64,000 bases of DNA from the NCBI RefSeq assembly GCF_001874645.1, contig NZ_CP017886.1, positions 5,322,501-5,386,500 of the forward strand, written 5' to 3'. This stretch comes from Pseudomonas frederiksbergensis (GTDB lineage Bacteria; Pseudomonadota; Gammaproteobacteria; Pseudomonadales; Pseudomonadaceae). Made by a program: the position numbers and the translations under genes. The notes under the pieces are model-generated. The model saw only the letters and a list, made by a program, of their open reading frames with translations, was not told the DNA's origin and searched no databases. Shown here piece after piece: positions 17,241 through 27,484 of the stretch (within the stretch, counting starts at the first letter, position 1; each line of letters opens with the position of its first letter).

Positions 17241-17558
17241 GTCGCTACCCCGTCTGGATTGGGTGATGCGGATAAGGTTTTTATCGCCAGACCCTGCCGC
17301 GAGGTCAAGGTCTGTCAGCAGTGCTTTTTTCAAGAATGATGACTATGGCTACAAATCACTCTTGTGCTGCTTTTGGCCGGCATAGGATGCGCGCCTTGAT
17401 CAGCATGGCTGAATCGTTTTATCAGATTGCTGCGGCAGCTGCTACGGGGGATTTGAGCTACAGCAGAACAGATTTCTGTCTGCACCGCTCTTGCGCCTTT
17501 CAACGCACACAAACCGCCGCGTGCCGGGTAAACTTCATGCCTTTCCAGAGGAGTTCTC
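17241..17558. other. Divergent intergenic region gapN/DyP
   Basis: Contains a half-REP (GGCAGCTGCTACGGGG, 17434-17449) and an imperfect hairpin with arms GCAGAACAGA/TCTGTCTGC (17463-17483). Both promoters should lie here, but I cannot place them. Confidence 0.4.
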
Positions 17559-18446
17559 ATGAGTTACTACCAGCCGGGCATCCTTGCCACCCCTGTTCCG
17601 CCTCAGGCGCGTCATCTGTTTTTCGCTCTCGAATCCGTCGAGGCTCTGCCGGCTGCGCTTGAGAAACTGATGCAGCGGGTGGACGGCAAGTCGGCGGTGG
17701 TCGGTTTTGGCAAGTCGCTGGTGAATGCACTGGGCGCGAAAGTAGCGGGGCTGCGACCGTTCCCGGCGATGACCGGCGTTGGTGTCGATAACCCTTCGAC
17801 ACAGTACGCGCTGTGGTGCTGGCTGCACGGTGAGGATCGCGGCGAGTTGCTTAATCGCAGCCGTGCCCTTGAAGTCGCGCTGGCTCCAGCGCTGCGCCTG
17901 GTGCAGATGAACGAAGCCTTCCGTCACATGAGTGGCCATGACCTGACGGGCTATGAAGACGGCACCGAGAACCCCCACGACGAAGCCGCCGTTGCCGCAG
18001 CGCTGGTGGCTGAGGGTGAGGACGGACTGGTGGGTGGCAGTTTCGCCGCGATCCAGCAGTGGCAGCATGACCTGAACGGTTTCAATGCGATGCCGTCCCA
18101 TGAGCAGGACAACATCATTGGCCGTCGCAAGAGCGACAACGAAGAACTCGACGACGCGCCGATCTGCGCCCACGTCAAACGCACAGCCCAGGAAAGCTTC
18201 ACCCCCGAAGCATTCATCGTGCGTCGCTCGATGCCGTGGATCGAAGGCGATCGTGCCGGCCTGATGTTCCTGGCCTTCGGACACTCCTTCAACGCCTTCG
18301 AAGCCCAACTGCGCCGCATGAGTGGCCTGGAAGACGGCATCGTTGACGGTCTGTACCGCATGAGCCGGCCGATCACCGGCGGCTACTACTGGTGCCCGCC
18401 GCTCAAGGACGGCCAGCTGGATCTGCGCGCACTGAACATCGGCTGA
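17559..18446 (+). CDS. DyP-type (YfeX-like) heme peroxidase
   Basis: 295 residues. The dye-decolorising peroxidase signature GYEDGTENP contains the distal Asp. A His in HVKR is the probable proximal heme ligand, and the distal Arg lies in RRSMPW. It ends with the typical GGYYWCPPL region. It reduces H2O2 with varied organic donors. No signal or Tat peptide, so cytoplasmic; no encapsulin gene beside it. Ribosome site GAGGAG before ATG 17559. Confidence 0.9.
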   Translation: MSYYQPGILATPVPPQARHLFFALESVEALPAALEKLMQRVDGKSAVVGFGKSLVNALGAKVAGLRPFPAMTGVGVDNPSTQYALWCWLHGEDRGELLNRSRALEVALAPALRLVQMNEAFRHMSGHDLTGYEDGTENPHDEAAVAAALVAEGEDGLVGGSFAAIQQWQHDLNGFNAMPSHEQDNIIGRRKSDNEELDDAPICAHVKRTAQESFTPEAFIVRRSMPWIEGDRAGLMFLAFGHSFNAFEAQLRRMSGLEDGIVDGLYRMSRPITGGYYWCPPLKDGQLDLRALNIG

Positions 18447-18738
18447 AGACTGGATATTGACTCAGTGAGAGGGCGATGAAGGTCGTGCGGCGGCTACTTT
18501 GTTGACCTCGCCTGTCATGGCCTCGATCTGTTCCAGTACCGGCTGGGCGACATCGTTGAAGTCGCCGGTTTCACTGCACGTCAGGCCGGGTTGTATGCGG
18601 CTGAAGACGCAGTGAGCGCCAGTTGGCGCTTCGCTTGGCATGGGTTGCTGGAACTTCATCGCCGATCGCCGTGAAGACCGTGTCGAGCTGATCGGCAGTC
18701 AGGGCAAACGTAGGCCGGGTCAGCGCGGACAGACTTTT
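18447..18738. other. Intergenic region with possible gene remnant
   Basis: On the minus strand a 65-codon frame (18462-18659) reads MKFQQPMPSEAPTG and ends near PSSPSH. A second frame upstream contains LTADQLDTVFTAIGDEV, which reads like real protein. The two may be pieces of a decayed gene joined by a frameshift, but I recognise no family. Confidence 0.25.
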
Positions 18739-20484
18739 TTACTGTGCGGCGGGGGCGTAGACTTCGCGGCCGGCAAACCAGGTGCTCAGTACCCGAGTGT
18801 CGTGCAGGGCTTTTTCATCGACCTTGAACACATCACGGTCGACGATAATGAAGTCCGCCTGCTTGCCGGGCTGGAGTGAACCGATCTGCTGTTCCAGGCC
18901 AATGGTGCGAGCGGCGTTGACGGTGTAGGCGTAGAACATGCTCTCGCGGTCGATGCTCTCTTCGGCGTTCAACACACCTTTGGGCCCCACGCGGGTGATG
19001 GCCTGGGCAATCGCGTTGAACGGGTTCGGCGATGACACCGGCCAGTCACTCGCACCGGCAATCGTTGCGCCTTGCTTGAGCAGCGAGTGCGCCGGGTACT
19101 GGTAGCGGAAGGCGAGCGCGCTGACGTACGGCTTGACCATGCCCAGGGTGTACTCGTCAGCCGTGGCCCAGAGCAGCTGCATCGAGGCGATCACGTTGAG
19201 TGGCTTGAAGCGCGCAAATTCCTTGGGATTGACCAGTTGCAGATGGGTGATGGAGTGGGTCACACCGCTTTGCCGATCCTTGCGTGCCTGCTCGATACCG
19301 TTCAACGACTCACGTACCGCGCGGTCACCAATGGCGTGAATGTGCACCAGCCAGCCGCGTTGGTCGGCGGCGCTGACCAACTCACCGAAATGCGCCGGAT
19401 CGATCAGCAGTTCTCCCTGCTTGTGCGAGTTGTTGTAGGGATCAATCAGCGCTGCGCTCTGTGCCGGAAATTCCAGTACGCCATCGGCGAAGATCTTGAT
19501 GCCGGGCAGGCTCAGGTTCGGGATGCCCTGGAACTGCTTGCGCACAATGTCCAGTGTGTCGAGGTCAGCCGGGCGGCTCCGGGGATTGGCCACCAACAGC
19601 GCGGCGACGTGCGCGCTCATTGCCCCGGTTTCAGACAACGCCTTGTACACCGGTAAGACGCCGACGGTTTTTTCCGTGGGTTTGAGGGCGAACACCGGTT
19701 CCCCCGGCGCGGCGTTGGCGGCCGGGTCCATCCAGGCGGTGATGCCCAGACTGTTGTTGAATCGCAGCGCAGCCTGGGCTGCACGCAACAGGTCCGCCGG
19801 ACTCGCTTTGGGCATGACCGAAGCGACCCGGTCCCAACCCGCATCCACCAGAAATCCGTTAGGCGCGCCATTCGCCCGGCGGCCGATGGTGTCGCGCTCG
19901 GCGGCGGGCAGGTTGTTGATCAGTGCGACATCGATCCCGGCACGCACGAGCATCACGTTATTGGCCCAGGCGGTGTGGTGATCGCTGCCGATGAATACGA
20001 CCGGTACCTGTGCCCATTCACCCTGATTGAAACGCTGGGCAAAGGCCTCGGTCTGGGCCCAATAGGTTGAACTCATACCGGCCACACTCAGCACATCGCC
20101 GTGCCGGGCCTTACCGTCGTCACGCCAGTCGCGCAGGCGTTTTTCCAGTTCGTCGAGGCTGACTTGCTCATCTTCCATATTGGCCAAGGTCAGTTCGAGG
20201 CCGCCGAAGATCGCGTGTGAGTGGCTGTCGATCAGGCCGGGCATCAGGGTTTTGCCCGCCAGATCAATGACGCGGGTCGAGGGTTCGATCAACGCCTTGA
20301 TCTGCGCGTCACTGCCGACCTGCAGCACCTTGCCGTCTTGCACCGCCAGGGCCTGGACCTTGGGTTGGGCGTGGTTGGCGGTGAAGATCTTGCCGTTGAT
20401 CAATACCAGGTCGGCGGCGGCCATGGCTTCCATCGAGGCAAAAGCCACGGCGCAGCTCAGGAGTGTCGGGATCAATCTATTCAT
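18739..20484 (-). CDS. Exported amidohydrolase (YtcJ-like)
   Basis: 581 residues with a Sec signal peptide cleaved after AMA (residue 22). It has an amidohydrolase-3 (YtcJ-type) composite beta and TIM-barrel domain. Metal-site motifs include HSHA after MPGLIDS (about residue 87), HIHAIGDRAV, and the final Asp in GASDWPVSSPNP. The late PGKQADFIIVD strand is typical. It hydrolyses an unknown amide or related C-N bond, here in the periplasm, which is less common for the family. A LysR gene is divergent (104 bp) and probably controls it. Confidence 0.85.
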   Translation of the reverse strand: MNRLIPTLLSCAVAFASMEAMAAADLVLINGKIFTANHAQPKVQALAVQDGKVLQVGSDAQIKALIEPSTRVIDLAGKTLMPGLIDSHSHAIFGGLELTLANMEDEQVSLDELEKRLRDWRDDGKARHGDVLSVAGMSSTYWAQTEAFAQRFNQGEWAQVPVVFIGSDHHTAWANNVMLVRAGIDVALINNLPAAERDTIGRRANGAPNGFLVDAGWDRVASVMPKASPADLLRAAQAALRFNNSLGITAWMDPAANAAPGEPVFALKPTEKTVGVLPVYKALSETGAMSAHVAALLVANPRSRPADLDTLDIVRKQFQGIPNLSLPGIKIFADGVLEFPAQSAALIDPYNNSHKQGELLIDPAHFGELVSAADQRGWLVHIHAIGDRAVRESLNGIEQARKDRQSGVTHSITHLQLVNPKEFARFKPLNVIASMQLLWATADEYTLGMVKPYVSALAFRYQYPAHSLLKQGATIAGASDWPVSSPNPFNAIAQAITRVGPKGVLNAEESIDRESMFYAYTVNAARTIGLEQQIGSLQPGKQADFIIVDRDVFKVDEKALHDTRVLSTWFAGREVYAPAAQ

Positions 20485-20588
20485 GCGGGGTGCCTTGTTT
20501 TTATTCGTCTGGAAGCGAGACTAGTGGCTTGGCGCGCTGGGTAGAACGCCTGAAACCAGCAAAACCCTTTTGCCTGAATGGAAAAACC

Positions 20589-21506
20589 ATGGACAAGCTC
20601 AGTGCCTTGAAAATGTTTGTCGCGACGGCGGAGCACGGCAGTTTCAGCCGTGCCGCGCAGCAGCTGGGCAAAACCCCGTCGGCGCTGACCAAAGCGGTCA
20701 GCCATCTGGAAGCTGAGCTGGGTGCGCGCTTGTTCGAACGCAGCACCCGCCGCACGTTGTTGACCGAGGTTGGGCGGCTTTATCTGGAGACCGCGCGCCA
20801 GGTGTTGCAACGCCTGCAAGAGGTCAATGAAGAGATCCTGCAGTTGCAGCATGGTTTGCAGGGCAGCCTGAAAATCACCGCGCCGCTGGCCTTCGGTCGG
20901 GCCTTTCTCGACGAGGCGTGCGCCAGCTTCCTCGATGAGTACCCGCAAATCAGTTTGCACATCGACCTGTGCGATGAGTTCGTCGATCTGCTCGAAAGCG
21001 GCTACGACCTGGCATTGCGTGAAGGCCATGACGACCTGCCCGGACAGATCGCCCGAGTTGTCGGGAATAATCGCCTGGCGCTTTGCGCCAGCCCGGATTA
21101 CCTGGCGCGCAACCCGGCACCGGTGACGCCGCAGACCCTCGATCAGCATCACTGGCTGCTCTATCACCATGCGGACCTGAGCCGTGAGTTCTGGTGGGTC
21201 GAGCGCGACGGTCAACGGCTCAGCTTGCCCCAGCCGTCGCGGCCGCGCCTGAAAAGCGACAATTACGACTTGCTGTTGGCCGGTGCGCTGGCAGGATGCG
21301 GCCTGCTGCACACGCCGCTGTGGAGCGCCGCGCCGTATCTGGCGGATGGTCGGCTGGTACGTTTGATGGCCGACTACGAGATTGATCCGGACGCGTTTGG
21401 TTCGCACATCCTGGCGGTGTACCCCAGCCACCGTCGTGCCACTGCCAAAGTGGCCGCTTTCATCGATTTCATTTCGGCTTTTCTGCGGCAGCGCGGCTTG
21501 AGCTAA
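20589..21506 (+). CDS. LysR-family transcriptional regulator
   Basis: 305 residues. N-terminal HTH with SFSRAAQQLGKTPSALTKAV, then an effector-binding domain of the DmlR/PtxR-like group (GSLKITAPLAFGRAFLDE, LREGHDDLPGQIARVVGNN). The divergent exported amidohydrolase gene is the likely target. Start 20589 is at the conserved MDKLSALKMF; the longer upstream frame lacks any LysR-like sequence. Confidence 0.9.
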   Translation: MDKLSALKMFVATAEHGSFSRAAQQLGKTPSALTKAVSHLEAELGARLFERSTRRTLLTEVGRLYLETARQVLQRLQEVNEEILQLQHGLQGSLKITAPLAFGRAFLDEACASFLDEYPQISLHIDLCDEFVDLLESGYDLALREGHDDLPGQIARVVGNNRLALCASPDYLARNPAPVTPQTLDQHHWLLYHHADLSREFWWVERDGQRLSLPQPSRPRLKSDNYDLLLAGALAGCGLLHTPLWSAAPYLADGRLVRLMADYEIDPDAFGSHILAVYPSHRRATAKVAAFIDFISAFLRQRGLS

Positions 21507-21544
21507 GCGTTACGACTGGCGGTTCTTGTCAGGAAAAGCCGAGT

Positions 21545-21562
21545 GGAGTACAAATGTACTCC
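21545..21562. promoter_or_regulatory. LexA2-type operator over the lexA2 start
   Basis: Perfect palindrome GGAGTAC-AAAT-GTACTCC. It has the AGTAC-N4-GT(A/G)CT form reported for the second LexA of pseudomonads and unlike the classical CTGT-N8-ACAG box. It covers the ribosome site (GGAG 21545-21548) and the ATG at 21554, so bound repressor would sit at or just past the transcription start and block the whole cassette. Confidence 0.8.
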
Positions 21563-22171
21563 ATGACGACTTTGACTCCCCGCCGTACCGCCATCCTGAC
21601 CTTCATCCGCGACCGCATCGCGCAGCAAGGTCAGCCGCCGAGCCTCGCTGAAATCAGCGAGGCGTTCGGTTTTGCCTCGCGCAGCGTGGCGCGCAAGCAC
21701 GTGGTGGCGCTGACCGAGGCCGGCTTCATCGAGGTCAATCCGCATCAGGCCCGTGGTATTCGCTTGCTCAATCAGCCGCGTCGCCCCGAGTTGCTGGACA
21801 TCCCGGTACTCGGGCGGGTGGCCGCCGGTGCGCCGATGGGCGTCGATGCCGAGGTTCACAGTCGCTTGTGGCTGGATCCGTCGATGTTCTCGCGCACGCC
21901 GGACTACCTGCTGCGGGTTCAGGGCGACTCGATGATCGACGACGGTATTCTCGACGGAGATCTGGTGGGCGTACGCCGCAGTGCCGAGGTGCAAAACGGC
22001 CAGATCGTCGTCGCGCGGCTCGAAGGCGAAGTCACCATCAAACGCTTTGAACGGGCAGGGAACAGCGTGCGGTTGCTGCCGCGCAACCCGGCTTACAGCC
22101 CCATTGTGGTCACCGCCGATCAGGACCTGGCGATTGAGGGGGTGTTCTGTGGTCTGGTGAGACAAGGGTGA
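21554..22171 (+). CDS. lexA2: Second LexA repressor (LexA2)
   Basis: 205 residues. The winged-helix N-terminus (PPSLAEISEAFGFASRSVARKHV) differs in its recognition helix from standard LexA. The peptidase domain has the Ala91-Gly92 cleavage site, Ser126 (GDSM) and Lys163 (TIKRF). RecA-stimulated self-cleavage should relieve repression. ATG 21554 has GGAG at 5-nt spacing; the next ATG, 21563, lies 14 nt away from that site. First gene of lexA2-imuA-imuB-dnaE2, with its own operator overlapping the start, so it is autoregulated and SOS-induced. Confidence 0.93.
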   Translation: MYSMTTLTPRRTAILTFIRDRIAQQGQPPSLAEISEAFGFASRSVARKHVVALTEAGFIEVNPHQARGIRLLNQPRRPELLDIPVLGRVAAGAPMGVDAEVHSRLWLDPSMFSRTPDYLLRVQGDSMIDDGILDGDLVGVRRSAEVQNGQIVVARLEGEVTIKRFERAGNSVRLLPRNPAYSPIVVTADQDLAIEGVFCGLVRQG

Positions 22172-22788
22172 TGGGCGCCGTCGTTGCGCTGGATACGCTG
22201 TTCAATGGTGGCCAGGTCTGGAAAGGCCGGCCCGCGCCGCCGAGCGTCAGTCCGCAGCCGACCGGGCATGGGTTGCTGGACGCTGCTTTACCTACGGGCG
22301 GCTGGCCGGAAGCGGCGCTGACGGAAATCCTCATCGCCGGGCAAGGCGTGGGTGAATTGCAACTGGTATGGCCAGCCTTGGCTCGACTGACGACCGCCGG
22401 TGAGCGAGTGGTGCTGGTAGCGCCGCCATCTGTGCCGTATCCCCAGGCCTGGCAGAACGCCGGGGTGGATGTGCGGCAGTTGTCGATCATCCAGGCCAGT
22501 GACCGAGAGGCGCTGTGGGCGGCGGAACAATGCCTGCGTTCGGGCAGTTGCGGGGCGGTGCTGTGCTGGCCGCAACAGGCGGATGACCGCGCCTTGCGCC
22601 GCTTGCAGGTGGCGGCGGAAACCGGGCAGACCCTGGCGTTTGCCTATCGCTCGATCAAGGACGCCATCAACCCTTCGCCGGCGGCCCTGCGCATCGCCAT
22701 CGATTCAAGGCCTGCGCAGTTAAGGGTGCTCAAGTGCCGTGGTGGGCTGGCCCGTTCGGCGCCGATTGCCTTCGCCACGGGGCAGTGA
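22171..22788 (+). CDS. imuA: ImuA, RecA/SulA-like mutasome accessory protein
   Basis: 205 residues resembling a reduced RecA core (LTEILIAGQGVGELQLVWPAL, VVLVAPPSVPYPQAW, GAVLCWPQQADDRALRRLQ) without a complete Walker A. ImuA works with ImuB and DnaE2 in SOS mutagenesis; its exact role is not settled. The ATG at 22171 overlaps the lexA2 stop (TGATG), a sign of translational coupling. Confidence 0.92.
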   Translation: MGAVVALDTLFNGGQVWKGRPAPPSVSPQPTGHGLLDAALPTGGWPEAALTEILIAGQGVGELQLVWPALARLTTAGERVVLVAPPSVPYPQAWQNAGVDVRQLSIIQASDREALWAAEQCLRSGSCGAVLCWPQQADDRALRRLQVAAETGQTLAFAYRSIKDAINPSPAALRIAIDSRPAQLRVLKCRGGLARSAPIAFATGQ

Positions 22789-22795
22789 GGTTGGC

Positions 22796-24211
22796 ATGCG
22801 CTGGGTCTGTATCCTTTTCCCGCAACTGGCGCTGGACGCGGTGTTGCGTCAGCGCAGCGATCCTGACGAACCACTGGCGCTGCTGAGCGGCCCGGCGCAG
22901 CGCCGGGTGTTGCAAGCGGTCAATGCGTCGGCGCGGGCATTGGGGTTGCGTCCGGGCCAGTCGATGACTGCCGCCCAAGCCCTGAGCAAGGCCTTTGTCA
23001 GCGCCGACTATGATGTGGCCGAAATCGAGCATTGGCAGCAGTTTCTCGCCGCCTGGGCCTACCGCTTCAGTTCTCAGGTGAGCGTGCATTACCCGCGCGC
23101 CGTGCTGTTTGAAATCGAATCGAGCCTGGGGCTGTTCGGGCCCTGGCCGCAGTTCGAGACGCGGTTGCGCGCAGAACTTACGGCGCTGGGTTTTCGTCAT
23201 CGCCTTGTTGCGGCACCCAATCCGCTGGCCGCACGGATCCTGGCCAATGCCTATGACGGACTGGCAGTACCGGACAATGAGGCTCTACGGCAATTGCTCG
23301 GGCAGATGCCCATCGACCGGATCGGACTTGAGCAAACAGTCGCCACCGCACTGTCGCGCATGGGCTTACGGACCTTGAGCCAGGTTCAGGCGCTGCCGCG
23401 TCAAACCTTGGCCCGGCGCTTTGAGGCGCAAGTGCTCAAGCACCTCGATACCTTGTTGGGTGAGCGGCCGCTGGCCCTGGAGTTTTATCTGCCGCCGGAC
23501 CGCTTTGATGTGCGGATCGAGCTGAATTTCGATGTGCAATCCCATCAGGCATTGCTGTTCCCCTTGCGCCGGCTGACCGGCGATCTTTCGGCGTTCCTCT
23601 GTGGCCGGGACAGCGGTGTACAGCGCTTTGATCTGCACCTGGAACACGCCGGGTTGCCGGACACGCTGATCAAGGTCGGTTTGTTGAGCGCCGAGCGCGA
23701 CCCGGCGATGCTTTTCGAACTGGCCCGCGGTCGGCTCGAACAGGTGCAGGTCGAGGCTCCGGTGCGTGGTTTTCGGCTGTCGGCGCAGGACTTGCCGAGC
23801 TTCGTCCCGCAGTGCCGGGAGCTGTTCGACGAGCGCCCGCAACAGTCCTTGCCCTGGGAGCAGCTGCGCGAACGCTTGCGTGCGCGGCTGGGGGACGAGG
23901 CGGTGCAGGGGCTGGGTTTTCAGGCCGATCACCGGCCGGAGTGTGCCTGGCAGCCGAGTGCGCAGAGTCAGGCCTGTCCGGTGCTGCCTGATGTGCAACG
24001 TCCCGGCTGGTTGCTGACCGAGCCGTTACCCGTGCATGAAGGCACGGCGCGCATCCTCATGGGGCCGGAGCGCATTGAGTCCGGCTGGTGGGATGGCGCC
24101 GACGTGCGCCGCGATTACTACCTGATCGAAACCCGCGCAGGCTCGAAGGCCTGGGCCTATCGTGCGGTGGGCGAGGCCGGGCCGCTGTGGCTGCAAGGCT
24201 GGTTCGCATGA
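22796..24211 (+). CDS. imuB: ImuB, catalytically inactive Y-family polymerase homologue
   Basis: 471 residues. The Y-family polymerase fold starts with [17 protein letters not shown], where active Y polymerases have a catalytic acidic residue in hhhDhDxF. The acid is missing here, as in other ImuB proteins, which act as a beta-clamp-linked adaptor for DnaE2. The helix-hairpin-helix/thumb region ([20 protein letters not shown]) and little-finger region follow. It is 7 nt downstream of imuA and overlaps dnaE2 by 4 nt (ATGA). Confidence 0.93.
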   Translation: MRWVCILFPQLALDAVLRQRSDPDEPLALLSGPAQRRVLQAVNASARALGLRPGQSMTAAQALSKAFVSADYDVAEIEHWQQFLAAWAYRFSSQVSVHYPRAVLFEIESSLGLFGPWPQFETRLRAELTALGFRHRLVAAPNPLAARILANAYDGLAVPDNEALRQLLGQMPIDRIGLEQTVATALSRMGLRTLSQVQALPRQTLARRFEAQVLKHLDTLLGERPLALEFYLPPDRFDVRIELNFDVQSHQALLFPLRRLTGDLSAFLCGRDSGVQRFDLHLEHAGLPDTLIKVGLLSAERDPAMLFELARGRLEQVQVEAPVRGFRLSAQDLPSFVPQCRELFDERPQQSLPWEQLRERLRARLGDEAVQGLGFQADHRPECAWQPSAQSQACPVLPDVQRPGWLLTEPLPVHEGTARILMGPERIESGWWDGADVRRDYYLIETRAGSKAWAYRAVGEAGPLWLQGWFA

Positions 24212-27200
24212 CCGCCGACTACGCCGAACTGCACTGCCTGTCGAACTTCAGTTTCCAGCGGGGGGCATCGAGTGCCCGCGAGTTGTTCGAGCGGGCCAAA
24301 CGTCAGGGTTATCAGGCCCTGGCGATCACCGACGAGTGCACCCTGGCCGGTATCGTCCGTGCCTGGCAAGCGGCCAGGGCGCTGGAATTACCGTTGATTA
24401 TCGGCAGTGAAATGCGCATCGAGCACGGTCCGAAGCTGGTGCTGCTGGTGGAAAACCTTGAGGGCTACCAGGCCTTGTGTCGGCTGATCACTCACGCCCG
24501 GCGTCGCACGGAAAAGGGCCAGTACCGGGTGCTGCGCGAAGATTTCAGCGAGCCCATGTGCGGGCTGCTGGCGTTGTGGGTGCCGGATACGGTCGACGTG
24601 CTGGAACACGGCGCCTGGCTGAAAGGTATTTTCGGAGAACGGCTGTGGCTGGCAGTCGAGCTGCACTGCGGGCAAAACGACGTCCGGCGTCTGGCCGATT
24701 TTCAGGCTTTGGCTGCCCGCTTGCAGATTCCGGCGGTGGCCAGCGGCGACGTGCACATGCATGCCCGTGGTCGCCGCGCCTTGCAGGACACCATGACGGC
24801 GATTCGTCTGCATGTGCGGGTTGCCGAAGCAGGGCAGCGCTTGCATCCCAATGGCGAGCGGCATTTGCGCAGCCTGGAGGCGTTGCGTGAACTGTATCCA
24901 CCGTCGTTGCTCGAAGAAACGCGGGTCATTGCCCGACGTTGCACCTTCGATCTCGGTCAGTTGCGTTACCACTACCCGCGTGAACTGGTGCCCGAAGGGC
25001 AAACTCCGACCTCCTGGCTACGCCGATTGACCGAGCAGGGCCTGTGCCGGCGTTGGCCTGAAGGGCCGGACGGCACGGTCATGGCGTTGATCGAAAAGGA
25101 GCTGAAGCTGATCGCCGAACTCGGTTACGAGAGCTACTTTCTCACCGTCGAAGACATCGTCAGCTTCGCCCGTCGTCAGCGCATTTTGTGTCAGGGGCGC
25201 GGTTCGGCTGCCAACTCGGCGGTGTGTTACGCGTTGGGAATCACCGAAATCGACCCGAGCCGCACGAGCATGCTGTTCGAGCGCTTTCTCTCCAAAGAGC
25301 GCAACGAGCCGCCGGATATCGACGTCGATTTCGAGCACGAGCGCCGCGAAGAAGTCTTGCAGTACGTGTTCCAGCGTTACGGCCGGACCCGGGCAGCGCT
25401 GACGGCGGTGGTCAGCACTTACCACGGTGCTGGCGCGATTCGCGACGTGGCCAAGGCCCTCGGTTTGCCGCCGGATCAGGTTAATGCACTGGCTGATTGC
25501 TGTGGCCATTGGAGCGACGATGTACCGCCGCTGGAGCGCCTGCGCGAAGGCGGCTTCGACCCGGACAGCCCGGTGCTGCGCCGGGTGTTGAGCCTGACCC
25601 GGCAACTGATCGGTTTCCCCCGGCACCTGTCCCAGCATCCGGGCGGTTTCGTGATTTCCGAGCAGCCGCTGGACAGTCTGGTGCCAGTGGAAAATGCGGC
25701 CATGGCCGAGCGCACGATCATTCAATGGGACAAGGACGACCTGGACATGGTCGGCCTGCTCAAGGTCGACATTCTCGCTCTCGGCATGCTCAGCGCCATT
25801 CGCCGCTGTTTCGACTTGCTGCGCCACCATCGCGGGCGGGATCTGAGCCTGGCAACGATACCGTCCGAGGACCGGCAAACCTACGAGATGATCAGCCGCG
25901 CCGACACCATTGGGGTGTTCCAGATCGAGTCCCGGGCGCAGATGTCGATGTTGCCTCGGCTCAAGCCCCAAAACTTCTATGACCTGGTGATCGAAGTGGC
26001 CATCGTCCGTCCCGGGCCGATCCAGGGCGGCATGGTGCACCCGTACCTGCGGCGACGTAGTGGCGAGGAAAAAGCGACCTATCCGTCCCAAGAGCTGAAG
26101 GCCGTGCTGAAGCGCACCCTCGGCGTGCCGTTGTTTCAGGAACAGGTCATGCAGATCGCGATTGTGGCCGCCGACTACAGTCCCGGCGAGGCCGATCAGT
26201 TGCGCCGTTGCATGGCGGCCTGGAAGCGCCATGGCGGTCTTGAGCCGCACCAGAAGCGCCTTCGCGAAGGCATGCTGAAAAACGGTTACACGGAGGCGTT
26301 CGCCGCGCAGATCTTCGAACAGATCAAGGGCTTTGGCAGTTACGGTTTTCCCGAATCCCACGCCGCCAGTTTTGCCTTGCTGACCTACGCCAGTTGCTGG
26401 TTGAAATGCCATGAGCCGGCGGCGTTTGCCTGTGCGCTGATCAACAGTTGGCCGATGGGCTTCTACAGCCCGGACCAGATTCTCCAGGACGCTCGCCGGC
26501 ATCATTTGCAGATCCGTCCGGTGGACGTGGCCGCCAGCGATTGGGATTGCAGCCTGGAACCGATTGACGGCGAACAACCGGCGATTCGCTTGGGGTTGCG
26601 CATGATCAAGGGCTTTCGCGAGGACGATGCGCGTCGTATCGAAGCAGCACGTTTGCAGGGTGAATTCATCGACATCACCGACCTGGGCGAACGCGCCCGG
26701 CTCGATGCTCGTGCGCAAGAACAACTGGCCGACGCCGGAGCTTTGCGCAGGCTGGCCGGTGATCGCCATCGCGCACGCTGGGAAGTGGCCGGGGTACAGA
26801 AACAACTTGGATTGTTCGCCGGGTTGCCGAGTCAGGAAGAACCCTGCGTGGTGTTGCCCAAACCGACCGTGAGCGAGGACCTGCAAGCCGACTACAGCAG
26901 CGTCGGCACGACCCTCGGTCCGCATCCGCTGGCGTTGTTGCGCGATGAGTTGCGTGCCCGACGTTGTCGCAGTTCACGGGAACTGCTTGGCGTCGAACAT
27001 GGGCGCAACGTCAGCGTGGCCGGCCTGGTCACCGGCCGACAACGTCCGGGCACCGCGAGTGGCGTGACCTTCGTGACCCTTGAAGACGAGTTCGGCAACA
27101 TTAACGTCGTGGTCTGGCACGACCTCGCCGAGCGTCAACGCAAAGCACTGATCGGCTCGCAACTGCTCAAGATCGACGGCCGCTGGGAGAAGGTCGGCGA

Positions 27201-27285
27201 AGTGCGGCACCTGATCGCCGGGCGCTTGAGCGACCTGAGCCCGTTGCTCAACGGCATCAGCGTGCACAGCCGGGATTTTCATTAA
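24208..27285 (+). CDS. dnaE2: Error-prone DNA polymerase III alpha subunit DnaE2
   Basis: 1025 residues, usual for DnaE2. The PHP domain begins [16 protein letters not shown]. The palm has [17 protein letters not shown] and the catalytic [15 protein letters not shown]. The fingers include [13 protein letters not shown], and the C-terminal OB fold reads [27 protein letters not shown]. It carries out lesion bypass and damage-induced mutagenesis with ImuB. The start overlaps the imuB stop (ATGA). No separate promoter is seen, so control is through the LexA2 operator. Confidence 0.95.
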   Translation: MTADYAELHCLSNFSFQRGASSARELFERAKRQGYQALAITDECTLAGIVRAWQAARALELPLIIGSEMRIEHGPKLVLLVENLEGYQALCRLITHARRRTEKGQYRVLREDFSEPMCGLLALWVPDTVDVLEHGAWLKGIFGERLWLAVELHCGQNDVRRLADFQALAARLQIPAVASGDVHMHARGRRALQDTMTAIRLHVRVAEAGQRLHPNGERHLRSLEALRELYPPSLLEETRVIARRCTFDLGQLRYHYPRELVPEGQTPTSWLRRLTEQGLCRRWPEGPDGTVMALIEKELKLIAELGYESYFLTVEDIVSFARRQRILCQGRGSAANSAVCYALGITEIDPSRTSMLFERFLSKERNEPPDIDVDFEHERREEVLQYVFQRYGRTRAALTAVVSTYHGAGAIRDVAKALGLPPDQVNALADCCGHWSDDVPPLERLREGGFDPDSPVLRRVLSLTRQLIGFPRHLSQHPGGFVISEQPLDSLVPVENAAMAERTIIQWDKDDLDMVGLLKVDILALGMLSAIRRCFDLLRHHRGRDLSLATIPSEDRQTYEMISRADTIGVFQIESRAQMSMLPRLKPQNFYDLVIEVAIVRPGPIQGGMVHPYLRRRSGEEKATYPSQELKAVLKRTLGVPLFQEQVMQIAIVAADYSPGEADQLRRCMAAWKRHGGLEPHQKRLREGMLKNGYTEAFAAQIFEQIKGFGSYGFPESHAASFALLTYASCWLKCHEPAAFACALINSWPMGFYSPDQILQDARRHHLQIRPVDVAASDWDCSLEPIDGEQPAIRLGLRMIKGFREDDARRIEAARLQGEFIDITDLGERARLDARAQEQLADAGALRRLAGDRHRARWEVAGVQKQLGLFAGLPSQEEPCVVLPKPTVSEDLQADYSSVGTTLGPHPLALLRDELRARRCRSSRELLGVEHGRNVSVAGLVTGRQRPGTASGVTFVTLEDEFGNINVVVWHDLAERQRKALIGSQLLKIDGRWEKVGEVRHLIAGRLSDLSPLLNGISVHSRDFH

Positions 27286-27484
27286 ATAACCCTGGCCATT
27301 CAAAAAACTGACGCCAAGAAAATATAAACACTGTCTTCGATAGTGGCACTTTGGCATAATGCCGCCCGCCGACGTTCTGCACGTCGATTGCCAATTCGAA
27401 TCCCCATCGCTTTTTCGCCACCGCAATCCGCAGTGGCTGGGCACGGCCGTGCCGGGATAAACCGTTTTTTAGAAGGAATGCACA

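Noticed and set aside
25018..26925. Long minus-strand frame opposite dnaE2
   Set aside because: Antisense shadow of a well-identified polymerase gene.
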